A DNA stretch of 64,000 bases from the NCBI GenBank assembly GCA_964036155.1, contig OZ038422.1, forward strand, positions 81,119,201 through 81,183,200, in the 5' to 3' direction. This document shows positions 12,801 to 26,015 of the stretch, piece after piece. The notes beneath the pieces were generated by a model, which saw nothing but the letters and a program-made list of their open reading frames with translations, searched no databases and was not told the origin of the DNA. Position 1 is the first letter of the stretch. Each line of letters opens with the position of its first letter. The translations under genes and the position numbers were made by a program. Source of the stretch: Diploscapter coronatus (lineage: Eukaryota; Nematoda; Chromadorea; Rhabditida; Rhabditidae).

Positions 12801-15800
12801 ATCTTCTTTCCATCCTAAACAATTCACTCAGTCGTCCATTTGCAGTTGTCTTCCCCTCACCTCATCTTCCTCCACGTCGGCCAGCGTCTCTTCCAAATCG
12901 ACCTCGGTCTCCCCACTCTCCTTCAGTTCCTTCTTCTTCTGCTCCTCCCTCCACTTCTTCACAGGATCAGGGTCGAAGTTCATCTTGATGAGCTGATCGA
13001 CGATGTTCGCCTTGCGTCTGTTCTCCATCGAAATCTCTCCTTTGATCTTGGCCATGATGAATCGGGCCTAAAACTATGGGACTTATTCAATAAATTATTT
13101 CAATCAATGAGCAACATTTTAAATTTGAATGCCTATTTGTTTGAGCAAGGAGTTTTCAGATGCATGATTATTTGTTCGTTTCACTATTGAAACTTTACGC
13201 CTTGTTTCATGAATAGTTCACACAAAAAGTGTGAGCATAAAGCTAAATCAATAAAAAAGAACTCATTAGTTAGCTTATCCTCTCTCTAACAACAATCCTC
13301 AAAAACTGCTAACGAAAATTAAATCCAAAATTCTACCTGATTGGACAGTCTATTGCTCTGCGCCTTGAGCATCCCGACGAGGAATTTCTTCCTCTCCACG
13401 TATTTCGACTTTCTCGTTTCGAAGAATTCCGTGCAGATCTCCTCGGGCGAGTTGTACTTCTTCAGGCAGCCAGCTGCATCGAACAGAACCTGCAATTGTG
13501 GTTCGTCAAATCAAATCAGCATGCCTCGATTTCCATTTACAAACCATAGAAGTGGTGTTGATGACGAATTGCAGTCTGAAGACTTTGTGGAGTCCTTCCG
13601 TCTCGAGAGCTCGCATTTTGCCCTTTGCAACCTTCACCACAAAGCGTACAGTCGTGTCAGTGTGGTATTCCTAAATTATTGCTTCATTGCGTTTGTGTAT
13701 ATATGATCATTGAATAAATTGACGAAATTTAAACAACAACAACAAAATGATAAAAGATCTCCATATTTTAATAAAAATATTTTTTTTTTAAAACCACTAA
13801 TATCTATTTATTTACCTTGAAATCAGTGATGAGTGCTTCCTGCTTCTTGCCCTTTTCCTTCTCGCCTCCACTATTTCCCTCCATCATGGGCTCGAGAACG
13901 GCCTCCTTGTAGGCCTGTGTCCAGGTCTTGACGGGTAACTCGGTAATCTCGATGGTGTCGTCATTTAGTCTAGCAATTTCTCCATAGCAGACATAGCGTT
14001 GGTTGTCCAACTGCTCGATCTCGCCCCGGAAATGTTTGTACCAGGGTTTCTGAAAAATGTATGTTTTTTTCGTTATTAATTCAAAGCAATGTGATATAAT
14101 AGAAAATGGATAGTATTTTCAATGACCGATTGATTACCCGAGACAAAATACAAGAGAAGAAAATTTGCTTCATGATATTGATCTCATCCCAAGATGAACG
14201 AATGGTTGAAAATTCAAAAAACTATTACGATCATGATGATTTATATAAATTTTGAAACGTTCAAGCTAACCATTGGCTTTGGATCATCTCCTCTGATGAG
14301 TCTTCGCATATTCTCAGCCAGATCACGGGGATTGTAGTTAGGAATGTTGGTCGACCAGCCAGTGCCAATTCCTGAAAAATTCGACGATCATATGAATATA
14401 GTTGAGGAATTCAAACCAGAGGCTCCGTTGACGAGAACCATCGGGATGATGGGACAGTACCACTCGGGCTCGATGCGCTGATTCTCCTCGAACAGGAATC
14501 GCAGCACGTTGTCGTCTGCTTGGGGGAAAACGGAACGAGTCACCGGGCTAAAATACATTCATAATAATTAAATTGGTCAGGAAATATCTTTTAGAAAAAT
14601 TCAGTTTTCATCAAATTTGAAAATGAAGCTCATAAAAGGACAACTTTTCCTACTCTCTCGAATCCAAACATTACTAAATTTCTCAAAAAAAAAATTCTGA
14701 CAACTTCTATACATGATTTTTCAATTAAACGAGTTCTGGAGCAGGAAAAAGTCTATGCCTTTTCCTTGGTTATAACTTTCCTATATTTCCCCAAGTTCAT
14801 TATCAGAAAAATGAGTTTTAAATTTACGGAGTTGAGAGACATTGATCAACTTTGTGTTTCTTCAAGCTGTGACATTGTATATTTCATAAAGAAAGTGAAA
14901 GAAGATACTTGAGTTGAGTGAAGATGTATCTGGGACTGGCGCTGTCCTTGCCGCCCTGCAGCCTCGTGCCGAACTGACCGATGGGGAGCAGCACGTTGAC
15001 GTTGTTAGAGCCGACAAAGTCTTGGGCCAGATTAACAATCGTACCCATGAGGGATTGCTCTCCGTGATGGTAGGCTGACAGCTCTGCCACTGCACCTGCC
15101 AACTGGGCTACCTTCACTTCTCGCTTGTCTGCTCGCTTGAAGCACGCAAACAGCACCTGAAGAGAAACTGCTTGGTAATTTGAATTTGTGCAACTGAAGA
15201 TCAACCTTTCTCTGTCCAGGTTTAAATCCATCAACCAACGAAGGAATAGAACGCTCGTTGTCGGTGTTCGAGAACAAAACCAGTTCCTGAAAGCATTGCC
15301 ATCATTTTGTGAAAAATGTTTTTGGTGGGGGTAATGGATGAAGACAAATCACACAACTCTCTATGCACAAAATTTTTGTTTGAAATTAAACTCATTCTAC
15401 GATGATTAGAAGAGGAAAATAGCATGAAAGAGGAAAATTGTGTGCATTATTTCCTTCTTTTTCTACTATCAGCTTTCGAACTTCTATCTTCAATAATTCA
15501 GTTTTTCTACCTTGTTGATGAATTCACTGTAGCTGACGGCCCTGGTGTCCTTGTTATAGAGGTACTCCTCAGACAGTCCCTGAGTCCTTCTATCTTTCTT
15601 CTCCTGCATCCATCTGGTTAGCCACTCCTTTCTCTCCTCGATCTTCTTCTTCGAGAATGCCAAATCTACTGCAGAATCGTCGTCCTGCCCTGCATATTTG
15701 AATCGAATTCTGTGTCTGGCCATGTCCGAGAAGTACTCCTTTGCCTCTTTCGAAGTCGATGTACCTATAGTTAGATGAAATAGATATTTCTTCCGTTTTT

Positions 15801-18800
15801 CAAGTATTTGAATTCGCTTACCCAATCCCTTGTAGTATTTGATCTTGTAAGTCTTCCAATTATCAGTGTTCTCTCTCCATTCATTGTATTCGGGAATCGA
15901 GAAGAAAGAAAGCTCTTCCTTTCCTTTCGTAGCCTACACAAAATGTTTCCAGCTTCAAGATAAATGGGAAAGCTTACTTTGACAATTGGAGTAATGAACT
16001 CTTCAACAAAGTTTCTTCGAACGAGACTGGGCCAGTTGTGATGAATGAAGTTGATGACGAGGCCTTTGATGTGGGAACCGTCTTGATCCTGTAAGTTCAT
16101 ATTTTTTCAGTAAATTTTAGATTACTATTATTACAAATGCAATTCTATCGAGTCACTGATTATCAAAAACACAAGATTATAATAAAGGTGAAGATAAAAT
16201 TGTGCTATCACTTCAATTTGCTTTTCTAAAGTCAAAAATAAAATCAGCTTTCAAGCTAACCTGATCAGCCATCACCATCACTTTTCCATATCTGAGTGAC
16301 TTCATGTCCTCGTCAGTGTCGTACCTCTTTCTGTACTGCAGACCGAGGATTTTGATCAGAGCATTGATTTCTGCATTGTCTTGAATCTAAAAAAAATCCT
16401 GTCATTATATAAAGGAAACAGATAACCTAGAAAAAATCATAGAAATAGAGCATCTGATCCAAAAACCAATGAGAAAAAGGTATTAGTAACGCAGTTATCG
16501 AAAGTGAGTGATGGATATAGAAGCCAAAGAGAAATACACTGTCTCGCTTCATTAGGCACACTATTTCTTCGAGAGGACGAAAGAGTTTCAAGAGCCTGTA
16601 TGTTCCTCTATGCTCGAATGACCGTTTTAGTTGACCTTGATAATATAAGAAGAGAGAAGGAGCTAGATAAAGGAAGATGAGAAATAAGTTAGTGCGTTAC
16701 ATGAGTCGAGTTTTCAGACTACTAAAAATAAGCATACCTGCTTAAGATTTCCGTCTCTGACGTTGAGGAGCTTGCCCCTAAGAGGAAATACTCCGTACTT
16801 GTCTCTGCCAACCACTCCCAATCCGGACACGGCCAGTGTTTTGGCCGAATCTCCCTCAGTCAGAATCAGCGTGCACTGCATCGAGTTCTTCGTGCCTGCC
16901 TCGTTCGCATCTTCCAATTTGGGAATTCCCTGAATATATATCAACTTTCTCCATCTAATCAATCATTTCGTACCTTCAATTTGGTGGTCTTCTTTCCACT
17001 GCACTTCTTGTTCATTTCCTCCTGCTGCTTGAATTTCACCCAGGACATCACTGCATCAACAATTCCACAAGCGATTGTCTGAATTTTTTTCATTGTTTAA
17101 TTTGGAAAGAGATTTGGAATTCCCATCAATAATAATTCAAGAAATAAAGATAAAAATCAGAATAGAAATTCTTCCCCATTGGTTTTTTCACTAGAAAGAT
17201 ATCCTGGATAAAGAAAAATATGCATGATTCACTCTGGGCGAAAGTCACTCTCGAATTTGCTTTCTTGGTTCTAATTAACTTACCTGCTTCATGAATTTCT
17301 CGGTGATTTCGCACTTTGACCCGAACGATTTGGACTGCAACGTCATGGTCTCCTTTGTCTGCGAGTCGAATGTCGGATTTTCGATGAGCGAATTCACGAA
17401 CACCCACATGTGGTTCTTCACCTGCAAACATTACTCGTCGTCAGAAGCAAGGGAGTGGTTTGCTTGCCTGGAATGGCTTCACATTGACGTTGCTCTTGGC
17501 TCCGACCTTCTTCTTGATCACTTCAACAAGTCGCGAGGTTATCTGATCTGCTATGTAATCCACATGACGACCTCCCTAAAGTTACAAGTTACTTTTTGTC
17601 CGAGTCCAAAATGATGAATCTATCTGTCAAAAGTGTATTACTGATGTAAAGAACTAGTCGATTACTCAATTAATTGCAAGGAAAAATGATAGAAAATTTT
17701 AGTTTTTTTTGGAAAGAAAGAGGATAAACGAACGGTATGTTCTTATAGTCGTTTAGAAAATGGACCAAAGCGAATGAGAAACGAGCTACACTTTTAATAA
17801 TATTTTCCTTTTAGAAAAGTAATTTCATTAGCTTACCTTGGTAGTGGCGATGCTGTTGACGAAGGAGACCTGCTGGAATCCCTTGTCAGACACGCAGAGA
17901 GCGATCTCCCATCGGGGATTTACATTGTCGTACACGACTTTGGCAGGCTCGTTGTCGGGCCCGAGCACGTCCTTCGTGTATTGTTCCACGTACTGCTTGA
18001 AGCCTTGCACCTCAAGTGACAGAATATCGTTTTTCCTTATTACTCGATTTGCTTACCGGCAGCAGTTTCCCATTCAAGTAGACCTTGACCCCCTTGCTGC
18101 TGCCCGCCACATCATAGGCTCTTCTGGACATCAGTCCCACGATGTCGTCATCCAACTCGGTCATTTTGAATTTCGCCAGATCGGGTTTGAATGTGATCTG
18201 AAGAATGCTGATGATGATTGTGAGCGTGAAATCGCGAGCAAGAAGGATAACAATTTACTTCAGAAAATCATAACTTTGACCAATTATTATGTCTTAAAAA
18301 CGCATAGTTTTGCAAGTACTGTACAGTCTAATAAATTCGTTATCCCTTCTATGTTATTTCTTCTTTCTTCCCCCTCGAAAGACAGTGATATTTCATCGAT
18401 CTGATCATTGGACTCGGTAGATTTTGAAATTATCAAAGAATAAGAAGAACTATCCCGACCTTTGTGTAATCGCTGTCGACAGACTTTCCAATCTGAGGCT
18501 CTTCGTCTTTCGTCATGTTGTTGATCCAGGTCTGCAAGTATCTTTATTTCATGCCTGGCCAATCAATAATCCTCCCACCTGTTTGAAAGCCTTCTTGTAC
18601 TCCTTGGAGGATGTTTCAAGGGTGAATTTCGTGGAGAAAATGTTGCAGAGTTTGGCTCCATAACCGTTTCTGCCTCCAGTCACCTGAAATAAAAATAATT
18701 CTTGCAATTGAAGAAAGAATTCTCAATCGACTAAAACTAACTATAGACACGTTAGGGCGAATGCAGATAAATCATGGCTCATTATAATAAAAGGTATCTC

Positions 18801-20219
18801 AAAATTTTCTGTAAGTTTGAATTGTACGTACTCTATGTAAACATTACAAAGCGAATTTTTCATTTTTTCAATCAGTCTTCTGTTACAATATCTCCATTTC
18901 TAAATTCCTGACCTTTCTTTCACTGTCATCGTAGTTGGAGGATGTGAGAAGCGTGCCGAAGATAAGTTCAGGCACGTACATCTGTTCGGTCTTGTGCATC
19001 GCCACTGGAATTCCCTTGCCGTTGTTGTAGATCGTGATCTTGTTTTCCTTTCTGCAAAAATTGATTGAATTCCATTCCCCTCCAGTCAATTCAAGTACCT
19101 GTTGATGTCGACCTTGATAATATTCATCTTGGGATCTCTCTGCTTGTTGTCAGCCGCATTCACGAGGATCTCATCGAATATCTTGTAGAGTCCAGGCACG
19201 TAGACGATGTTCCTCTGCACAAGTTTCTCCTGCTCCTCGTCGTACACCCACATTTGCTGAAAATCAATCATAAATACGAGATAACCCTTTTTCAACAACA
19301 TTCTTTCTTTACGAACACATTTTCGCATTTGAGAAATGACCATTTTTCTGCAGACAAGAAGAAATCGAAGAAATAAGGTAATATTTACAGCAATCTACTG
19401 CCTGACTTCAAGATATTTTGACCATAAAAATAAGATTCCATGTCTTTAACACAAAATGTGCACCAAAACATATTTTGCAAGTTTGCTTGCCTTGAAACAT
19501 AAGCGATCACTATCATAGGATGCTTCTGACGAATTTTGAACTTCTATCGAACTGATTATTGAATGCAAATCAAAAATGAACTTACAGTAGGTTCGGTGAA
19601 CTCAACACTGCCAATGTAAGTGTCGGGTCTGAGGAGAATGTGTTCGAGAGGCGACTTCCTCTGATACATTTCCTCGATCTTCTTCTTGCCGCCTCCCTTC
19701 TGCAGTTGATCCACGTTCACAAACACATTGTCCTCCTCGTCCAGAAGAGAAGCGTCCACTGAAACACGCAACAGTATATCGACAAGCACGATACTCGTTG
19801 CAAAGATAGCAAATTAAAAATATCTCTTTTGCTTGGATATCATGATTGTAGTTGACAGGAAAAGTCTACACTAAAGTAATCAGCTCAGAATGCTTAGGCT
19901 GATTATTTTAATGTTAAATCCCGACAATTTTTATTTTTATTTCCAAGACCTATATTTTAAACATGGAATTTGTCTAAAATCCCTTGGATCGTGATTTAAA
20001 AAAAAAAAAAAAAAAGAAAACAAATGCCGACTAACTGTTGACTTTGTTCTCTTTGTCAGTCTTTTCCTTCTTGGGTTTGGGAGCAGCCTGCTTCTTGACA
20101 GGGGTCCCTGCAGCCTTCTCCTTCTTCTTGGCTGGTTCTTTCTTCTTCTTCTTGGGCGAGTCATCGAATGAGAAGTCAGAGTCCGAGCCGGGGCCCGAAT
20201 CGAAATCAAAATCGCTCAT
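9809..20219 (-). CDS. top-2: DNA topoisomerase II
   Basis: Type IIA topoisomerase: an ATP-driven homodimer that passes one duplex through a double-strand break in another, in the nucleus. I count about 35 exons and roughly 1,700 residues, somewhat long for the family. In order: acidic/Lys-rich N-terminus; GHKL ATPase (LRPDTYIGS, DEILVNAADN, IYNNGKGIPV, GGRNGYGAKL); transducer (NSIATTKGGRHVDY); TOPRIM with EGDSAK near residue 530 and DQDGSHIKG near 610; breakage-reunion domain starting NERSIPSLVDGFKPGQRK, with catalytic Tyr in ASPRYIFTQ near residue 870; then a tail of over 400 residues alternating acidic (DSDD) and Lys-rich blocks, ending LSDSD. The start ATG is six bases after a CTGCAG acceptor (20226-20228), consistent with trans-splicing. 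All key residues are present and no frame breaks were seen. Confidence 0.96.
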
Positions 20220-20228
20220 TTCGACCTG
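20217..20228 (-). promoter_or_regulatory. Probable spliced-leader acceptor at the top-2 start
   Basis: On the minus strand an ATTCTGCAG acceptor is followed by GTCGAA and the start ATG. No upstream exon is visible. Confidence 0.5.
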
Positions 20229-22228
20229 CAGAATGGCATTTCATCGAATGAACATCGAAAGAAAACAATAATCGACAAAAAATAACCGCAGAAAAAATAT
20301 CGAAAAGCAAAAGTATCGGCAAATTTGAACGAGTCGATGAAGGACATACAGCGCGGGAAAAGTAGACGCCCGCGCGAAAAGAGCAGAAGGCAGAGAAAGA
20401 GGGAAAATAGCGCGGGAGGAAAGACATACAGAGGCCGAGCGGCTAAAGTAGATTTAAAAAATAAAATGAGCTTGTGATAGAGAATAAATAATAGGAATGT
20501 AAATTAAAAAAAGAATATAGAGAAAGAAAATATAAATAGATCGATTGTTATTCATTTTCGAAATGCAATTTTATTATTTAGTCGTTTTTTTTTCTTTATT
20601 TTGCGTAGTGTTTGTTCGCGAGATGTTTTGCAAAACTCTTATTTGTAATATCAGAAATTTTTGTCGATTTTCTCTAAAAAAAAGCCTAAACTTCAACTTC
20701 AATTTCGAAGAATGAAATATTGAGATTTGGCACCGATCTGTCGTGAGCATTCCACTCATTTGAATCTCTGCTCTGTATTTTCTGTATTTCAGCCAGGTTT
20801 AATCCGTTGTGTTTATTCGTTTAATTAATATTCCTTTGTGCGTAGTGGAACAACAAAGGTCACATGCAGAAATGCAGCAATGTGAAATTCAGAGAGCTGC
20901 AGCATGAGCGGACAGGAAAGGGAGGAGGGAAGAGAAGAGAAGTGGAAGGAGCGCGCAGCTGGAAGCTGGACCAGATAAGAGGAGGGAAGGGAAGAGAGGC
21001 GGGCGGAGGGAGGAGAGGTTCGATACAGATGCTGCTGCATGCATGCATTCGCCAGGCATAGACTAATGCAGCAGCACTTATCGGTGCATTCACTTATTTA
21101 CGCAATTCTGAATCAAATTGATTGCCGATTATTTGTTTATCGCCATGATTTTCTTCGAGATTTTGTATTTTCATCAGACTTCTCAGAACTCAACCCGCAG
21201 AAAAAATAGTGCACCTTTTCAAGAGAGAAAGAAGACATGCACTTTCTCTCTCTCTCTCTCAATATGACATACTATTTTCTGCGGGTTTTTGCAGGTCGAA
21301 TTTTGAAAAGTCGGATTTTCATCCTCTAATCCTCTTCTAATAGCCCTAAAGCTTCGATATTTGAGCTGTTCATTTTGTATTTCACATTTCAGTCAACAAG
21401 AGTCATCGTCCAATCAATGCCCAGCCCTGTCTCTGCTCAGGTTGTTTGGCTGTTTGAGTTTGTGCGTGTTCGCCTCACTCGTCTCATTTATCTGCTATTC
21501 TTTCCAGCAAAATCTTCAATTTTTCGAATTTCGAAATGTAATTCGAGAACCTGTCTTCATTCATGGATTTGTGCATTTTGGCAGAATGTTTGCGGATTTT
21601 CATCATTGTTCCGCATTGGCAATCTCATTTTATTTGCGTCATTCGATAAAAGTTTATCACAATTCGCCGGTTTTCATGATTTCAATCGATGTTTTGCCTG
21701 TTCTTCTTGTTCTTCAGTCTGTAATTCGGCCATAAACCCCCATCTTGCTTCGCATCATTAAACCTGCCTTGCTGCAGTTGCATTCATCTCTCTACAGTTT
21801 GTGTGTCCTGTCTTCTGCTCGAAACTTTTGCATCATCATCATTCGCCTCCTTCCTGTGCAGAACCTAACAAATAACCATCAGCTAGTCAGTCATCAGTAG
21901 CATTTTTCGATCTCTGTCGGCTCTCATTTCATACTCTTTTCTTCCCCTCCCTCTCCCACTTCTTCTTCTTCTTCTTCTTGCCTTTCGACTGCTTTTCTCC
22001 TCACATTTCTTTGGCAGTTGTCGTTGTGTTTTCCTTTTCCATGTGTCATTTCACTATTTCTCTTCACGTTTTTCCTCCTTTCCCTGTTTTTCACTTTTTG
22101 CCCTGCCACCCCCCTCCCATTTTTGCATCATTCTTTCATTCTTGTGGTTTTTCGTTTTCGTTGTCGTTTTTATTCCGCATTTTGATGAATTCCACATATT
22201 TGGATCTCGATAAAAGGTGTGTTGTAGG
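20229..22228. other. Divergent promoter region of top-2 and the FAXC gene
   Basis: Two kilobases without a convincing exon. It contains a purine-rich block (20920-21030), the small inverted repeat at 21192-21287 and a long pyrimidine-rich run (about 21900-22170) leading to the FAXC start. Confidence 0.5.
21192..21287. repeat. Short inverted repeat (about 95 bp)
   Basis: AACCCGCAGAAAAAATAGT at the left and ACTATTTTCTGCGGGTTT at the right are inverted copies flanking a CT-repeat stretch. It lies between top-2 and the FAXC gene. Probably a MITE remnant or a regulatory hairpin. Confidence 0.6.
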
Positions 22229-24737
22229 ATGAGTGGAGTGATCGACAAGGCCTCCTCGTATGTGGAAGGACTGCCCACTTGGGGCAAGGCTGCGGTGGCT
22301 GGAGGAATGGCCCTCGCCGTCTATATTCCATACAAATGGTACACCAATTTGCCGAGGAAAACCCCCTGGAAGAGCGACTGGAAGCCTGGCATGGTCTATC
22401 TCTACCAGCTGCCTCGATTCAAATCCATCCCGAGTCTCTCGGCCGCCTGTCTCAAACTTGAAACCTTTCTTCGAATGGCCTCGATCGATTACGAGGTTTG
22501 TGTTTATCGATATTTCCCGCCAACTGCAAAATGAATTCCTAAACAAACATGCTAGGCCCATGCTTTATAGTTGAATTAATTTTATAAATTATTACGTTAT
22601 TACTATATCATCAAATATCGCTTCGAAAATATAATGTAAATGTAAACCAAAGTTGACATGAAATACTTTAAAATAGTAAATGAATTAGTCATGGTTTAAA
22701 TTCAATTTGAAAACCCCTAACATCATAACAGCGCAAATTTGTACCCGTAGATTTAAAGTTTTTTTTTTCTTAATATTTCACAGACTAAGATTTTCCGACT
22801 TTTTCAAATTTTTAGTAACGGTATTATATTATCAACTTCAAAGATTTTATAGATACTTTTCTGAGTTTTTTTCTGTATTAATCAACAAGATCTCAGTTTT
22901 TAATTTTTTATCGAAAATAAATTTAGATCGTCAATGCTCCCTGTATTCAATCGAAAGAAGGCACCCTTCCATTCGTGGAATTGAACGGCAAGGAATATTA
23001 CGATTCTGGCTTTGCAATCAGAGACCTGACCCAAACATTGAACAAGGAGAATCTGGAGGAGCATTTGAGTCAGGAGCAGAAGGCTGTCTCGAGGGCAATC
23101 GAATGCCTGGCTGAGAAGTCGCTCAGGAACAGTCACAATGTCTACAGATTGGAGAATATCAACAAAGTACCGTAAACTCTAAAGTAGAAGTCCATTCCTT
23201 AAAATGACAGAATTATCTATTATCCAATTCCGATCATCTCAGAAAGTGTTTTGTAATGTTCTTTAGTGCGAATTTAGCTTTGATTTGAAGCGATTACGAT
23301 CATTAGATGAGGAATTGTGACGGTTTGAAAATTCGATTTTTCAAAAATTTGAGGATCGAAGAATAGAAGTCGATGGACTTCTGTTTTGGATTTTCGATGT
23401 GCATAGGATAGTAGATAAAGAGAATGAATCTTTTTCATTCAGCTAGCGAAGCTGATTGCTCCGAATGCCTTTGGCCTGTTCACTCCAATCATTTCTCTGT
23501 TCTTCATGCAGAATTATAATCACCAAGCATGGCAATCTGTGAAATTCTCGTCGCTGGGAGTGCATTCCCGAGAAGACAAAATTGCAATTGGTGTGGAAGA
23601 TCTCAGGGCCATTAGCAACTATTTGGGTACCAAACACTATCTGACTGGATTCAAACCGACCAGAGTGAGTAGCTGAAAGTCAAATGAAATGAATAGACGG
23701 AAAATATGCAGGTTGATGCGACGCTGTTCGGAGTACTTGCTCAAATTGTTTATGCTCCTTACGAAAGCGAACATCTGAATGCAATCAAGAACGACTTCCC
23801 TAATATCATGGAGTATGTGGAAAGGATCAAATCCAGGTTAGTAGTTTTCATTTTTCAAGGAGTTTTTTTCTATTCCTGATCAAAACTTATGTTAAGCACA
23901 TTAAATGAAAATTAGCATAAATATGCCCAGATTGAAGTAACTTAAATAGTTTTTTTTATTGATAAACTAACAAGGAAGCCTCTCGAACCGTTATTCGAAA
24001 TTCTCGCTCATTTTGGTACATAACCCAAGTCGGATGCGTAGATCACGATTGTCAACTTAAAAAGTGCTAATGAGCCCATTAGCGCGCGATAGTTGACACA
24101 ATTGGCCACTTAATACTGGAAGCCTTAACATTTCTCTGCGTTTTCTGCTCTTTTCCTCCTACATCTGCATTCACCCGAGCGCCCTCTTTGTCTACCCTCT
24201 AATCCTTGCCTGTAAAACAAAGCCTTTTACAATAATAGGGTAATTATGCCTAATTATTGTGCGCTAATGAGCTCATTCGTACTTTTTGAGTTGAAAATCA
24301 TGATCTACGCATCCGAATTGGGTTATGTACCAAAATGGGCGAGAAATTCGAGTAACAGTTCGGGAGGTTCCCTTGTAAATTCATTATTTGCGTCAGGAGC
24401 GGATGAAAATTGAAAACAAATGAGAAACGAAAATGATTTTCGACTATTAAAAAATTGACTAAAATCTCATTTCAAAGTATTATAACGAAGAATCTAGTCG
24501 AATTTTTATCAAAACCAAAATCTTGACTTCGAATTTCACAACCGAAACCTGTAGTTTTCATGCAAAATGTTTAGGTATTGGCCCGATTGGGGTGTGGCTA
24601 CATCGAAGTTTGTGACTGACGGCAACTGGAAGAGGAAACCTCGAGCAGATCGCGGCAGTCCTCTGAACACTGCCTCGCCCATGTCTCCTGCTAGCAGCAT
24701 TTCGCCTTCTGTCAATGGATCACTCAACAAGCACTAA
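22229..24737 (+). CDS. Failed axon connections (FAXC/metaxin-like) family protein
   Basis: FAXC proteins carry metaxin-like and glutathione-S-transferase-like domains and were first linked to axon development in flies; their biochemical role is not settled. Exons 22229-22495, 22927-23166, 23443-23664, 23712-23836 and 24575-24737 join in phase to 338 residues. An N-terminal hydrophobic stretch (WGKAAVAGGMALAVYI) precedes the thioredoxin-like domain (MVYLYQLPR, SIPSLSAACLKLETFLRM, GTLPFVELNGKEYYDS). The C-terminal helical GST-like part contains HYLTGFKPTRVDATLFG and YVERIKSRYWPDW. A Ser/Pro-rich tail ends in SLNKH. The start follows GTTGTAG by one base, a likely trans-splice site. A foldback element sits in the fourth intron, and a second complete copy of the last exon lies 1.9 kb downstream. 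Confidence 0.88.
23970..24379. mobile_element. Foldback MITE with long terminal inverted repeats
   Basis: About 130-base arms (left from 23970, right to 24379) are inverted copies at roughly 85% identity. Shared blocks include CATTTTGGTACATAACCCAA and GGATGCGTAGATCA. Ends read CAAGG...CCTTG and are flanked by TAA on both sides, which would fit the TWA target duplications of PIF/Harbinger-type elements (inference). No transposase is encoded. It sits in an intron of the FAXC gene. Confidence 0.8.
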
Positions 24738-25661
24738 ATTAGCAATTTGATTGGATATTCAGACCCTCAGAATGTACGTAGATCTTCAAGACTCAGCTCC
24801 TTACTAAACTCAATCTCAGCAATGGACCCAAACTTCATTTTATCTCAGTGCCGCATTTCATTTAATTTAGTCAAGACTAGTTATTTTCGCATCGATCCGA
24901 TGTTTTCAGAAACGAACAAAATTCGGGTATTTATCGCATTGATAATAACATTAAATTCAGTTCAGTAATCGTAATGATATTACAAGCTATTGTTATCATT
25001 TAGTCACGATTAGATGATCGCATAATAAATCAGTGATGATGGAATAACAATAAAGGTGTATTTTGCAATGATAATCATCAACAGACAATTCTTATGCAAA
25101 TTAACAATGAAATCCGGAAGATGTTATAGTATGAAATTGAGAGATTGGATATTGTCGAAGCTCTCCATTTTGTGAAGGAGTCTCATTAACACCTTTATAA
25201 TATTATCATGCCAGATGATGAAATTATCGTCAGCATTCACTCAGAAATTCATCATTACTTAGGACACCTTAATTTCACTATATCATTTAGATCCCGACGT
25301 TCAAATCATATTTTCGAAAAAGGCTTCCTAGGTTCAAATGATTTGGCACTACTAATATAGTCTGAGGTATTCAAAAGCCTAATAACGTATGATACTTGTT
25401 GTATTAGATACGATCTCTAACTTAATGCCGAGATGTTAACATAGATTTTTCGCGGTTTTCTGATAAGTTCTTTAGAAAAAGCTACCTCAAAAATTTTCGA
25501 AGCAACAAAATGGCTATAAAATGAGTCGCGAAAATGCGACTCGCCTCAAAATCATAATTATCTCTTCTTGAGATTAAAACTGTGATAACGCCTATTAGAT
25601 CTCATTTCAGAGCTTCGATCAATTACGACAGAATTAAACTCGACTTACATTTCTCAAATAT
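24738..25661. other. Spacer in duplication unit 1
   Basis: AT-rich 3' region between the FAXC stop and the convergent eL40-like gene. No exon seen. Confidence 0.5.
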
Positions 25662-25912
25662 TTACTTTTTCTTGCCGGATTTCATTTCCTTCTTGTGTCT
25701 GTCTCGCAAATCAGTGGAATGCCCGCAGGCTCTCTTGCGGCAATTTGTCGCTCCAATTGGGTTCGTGGCACCGCATTTTCTGCAGATCTGTAAATAAAGT
25801 TGTATGAGAAGATCATGAAAATATTTGACTCGACCTTCTTGTCGACTTTGTATTTCTCAGCCAGTTTTTGCAGAGTCGGGGGATAGCCCTTTCCGATCCA
25901 GACGCCCGACAT
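25662..25912 (-). CDS. Stand-alone eL40-like ribosomal protein, copy A
   Basis: Two exons (25835-25912 and 25662-25787) join in phase to a 67-residue basic protein. It matches ribosomal protein eL40: LQKLAEKYKVDKKICRKCG, then ATNCRKRACGH and STDLR, with four zinc-ligand cysteines in the C-X2-C...C-X4-C pattern of the eL40 zinc ribbon. In most eukaryotes eL40 is made as a C-terminal extension of ubiquitin. Here the N-terminus is instead a short MSGVWIGKGYPP, and no ubiquitin coding sequence is visible upstream. It is divergent from canonical eL40 and may be a paralogue. A minus-strand TATAAAAG lies about 100 bases upstream, and a TTTATTTAG acceptor sits 14 bases before the ATG. Confidence 0.78.
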
Positions 25913-26007
25913 AGTTCGTATAGTTCTAAATAAAAATGTAAAGAAAAAAAAATAATAATAAGAAGAAGAAAAGGCTAATGTACCCATTTTCGAGTCCAAA
26001 TTCTTAT

Positions 26008-26015
26008 CTTTTATA
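26008..26015 (-). promoter_or_regulatory. TATA box-like element upstream of eL40-like copy A
   Basis: Minus-strand TATAAAAG about 100 bases before the start codon, conserved in copy B. A 5'-UTR intron ending in TTTATTTAG would separate it from the ATG. Confidence 0.4.

Noticed and set aside
20038..20271. Plus-strand open frame rich in Phe/Leu
   Set aside because: Antisense shadow of the Lys-rich first exon of topoisomerase II.
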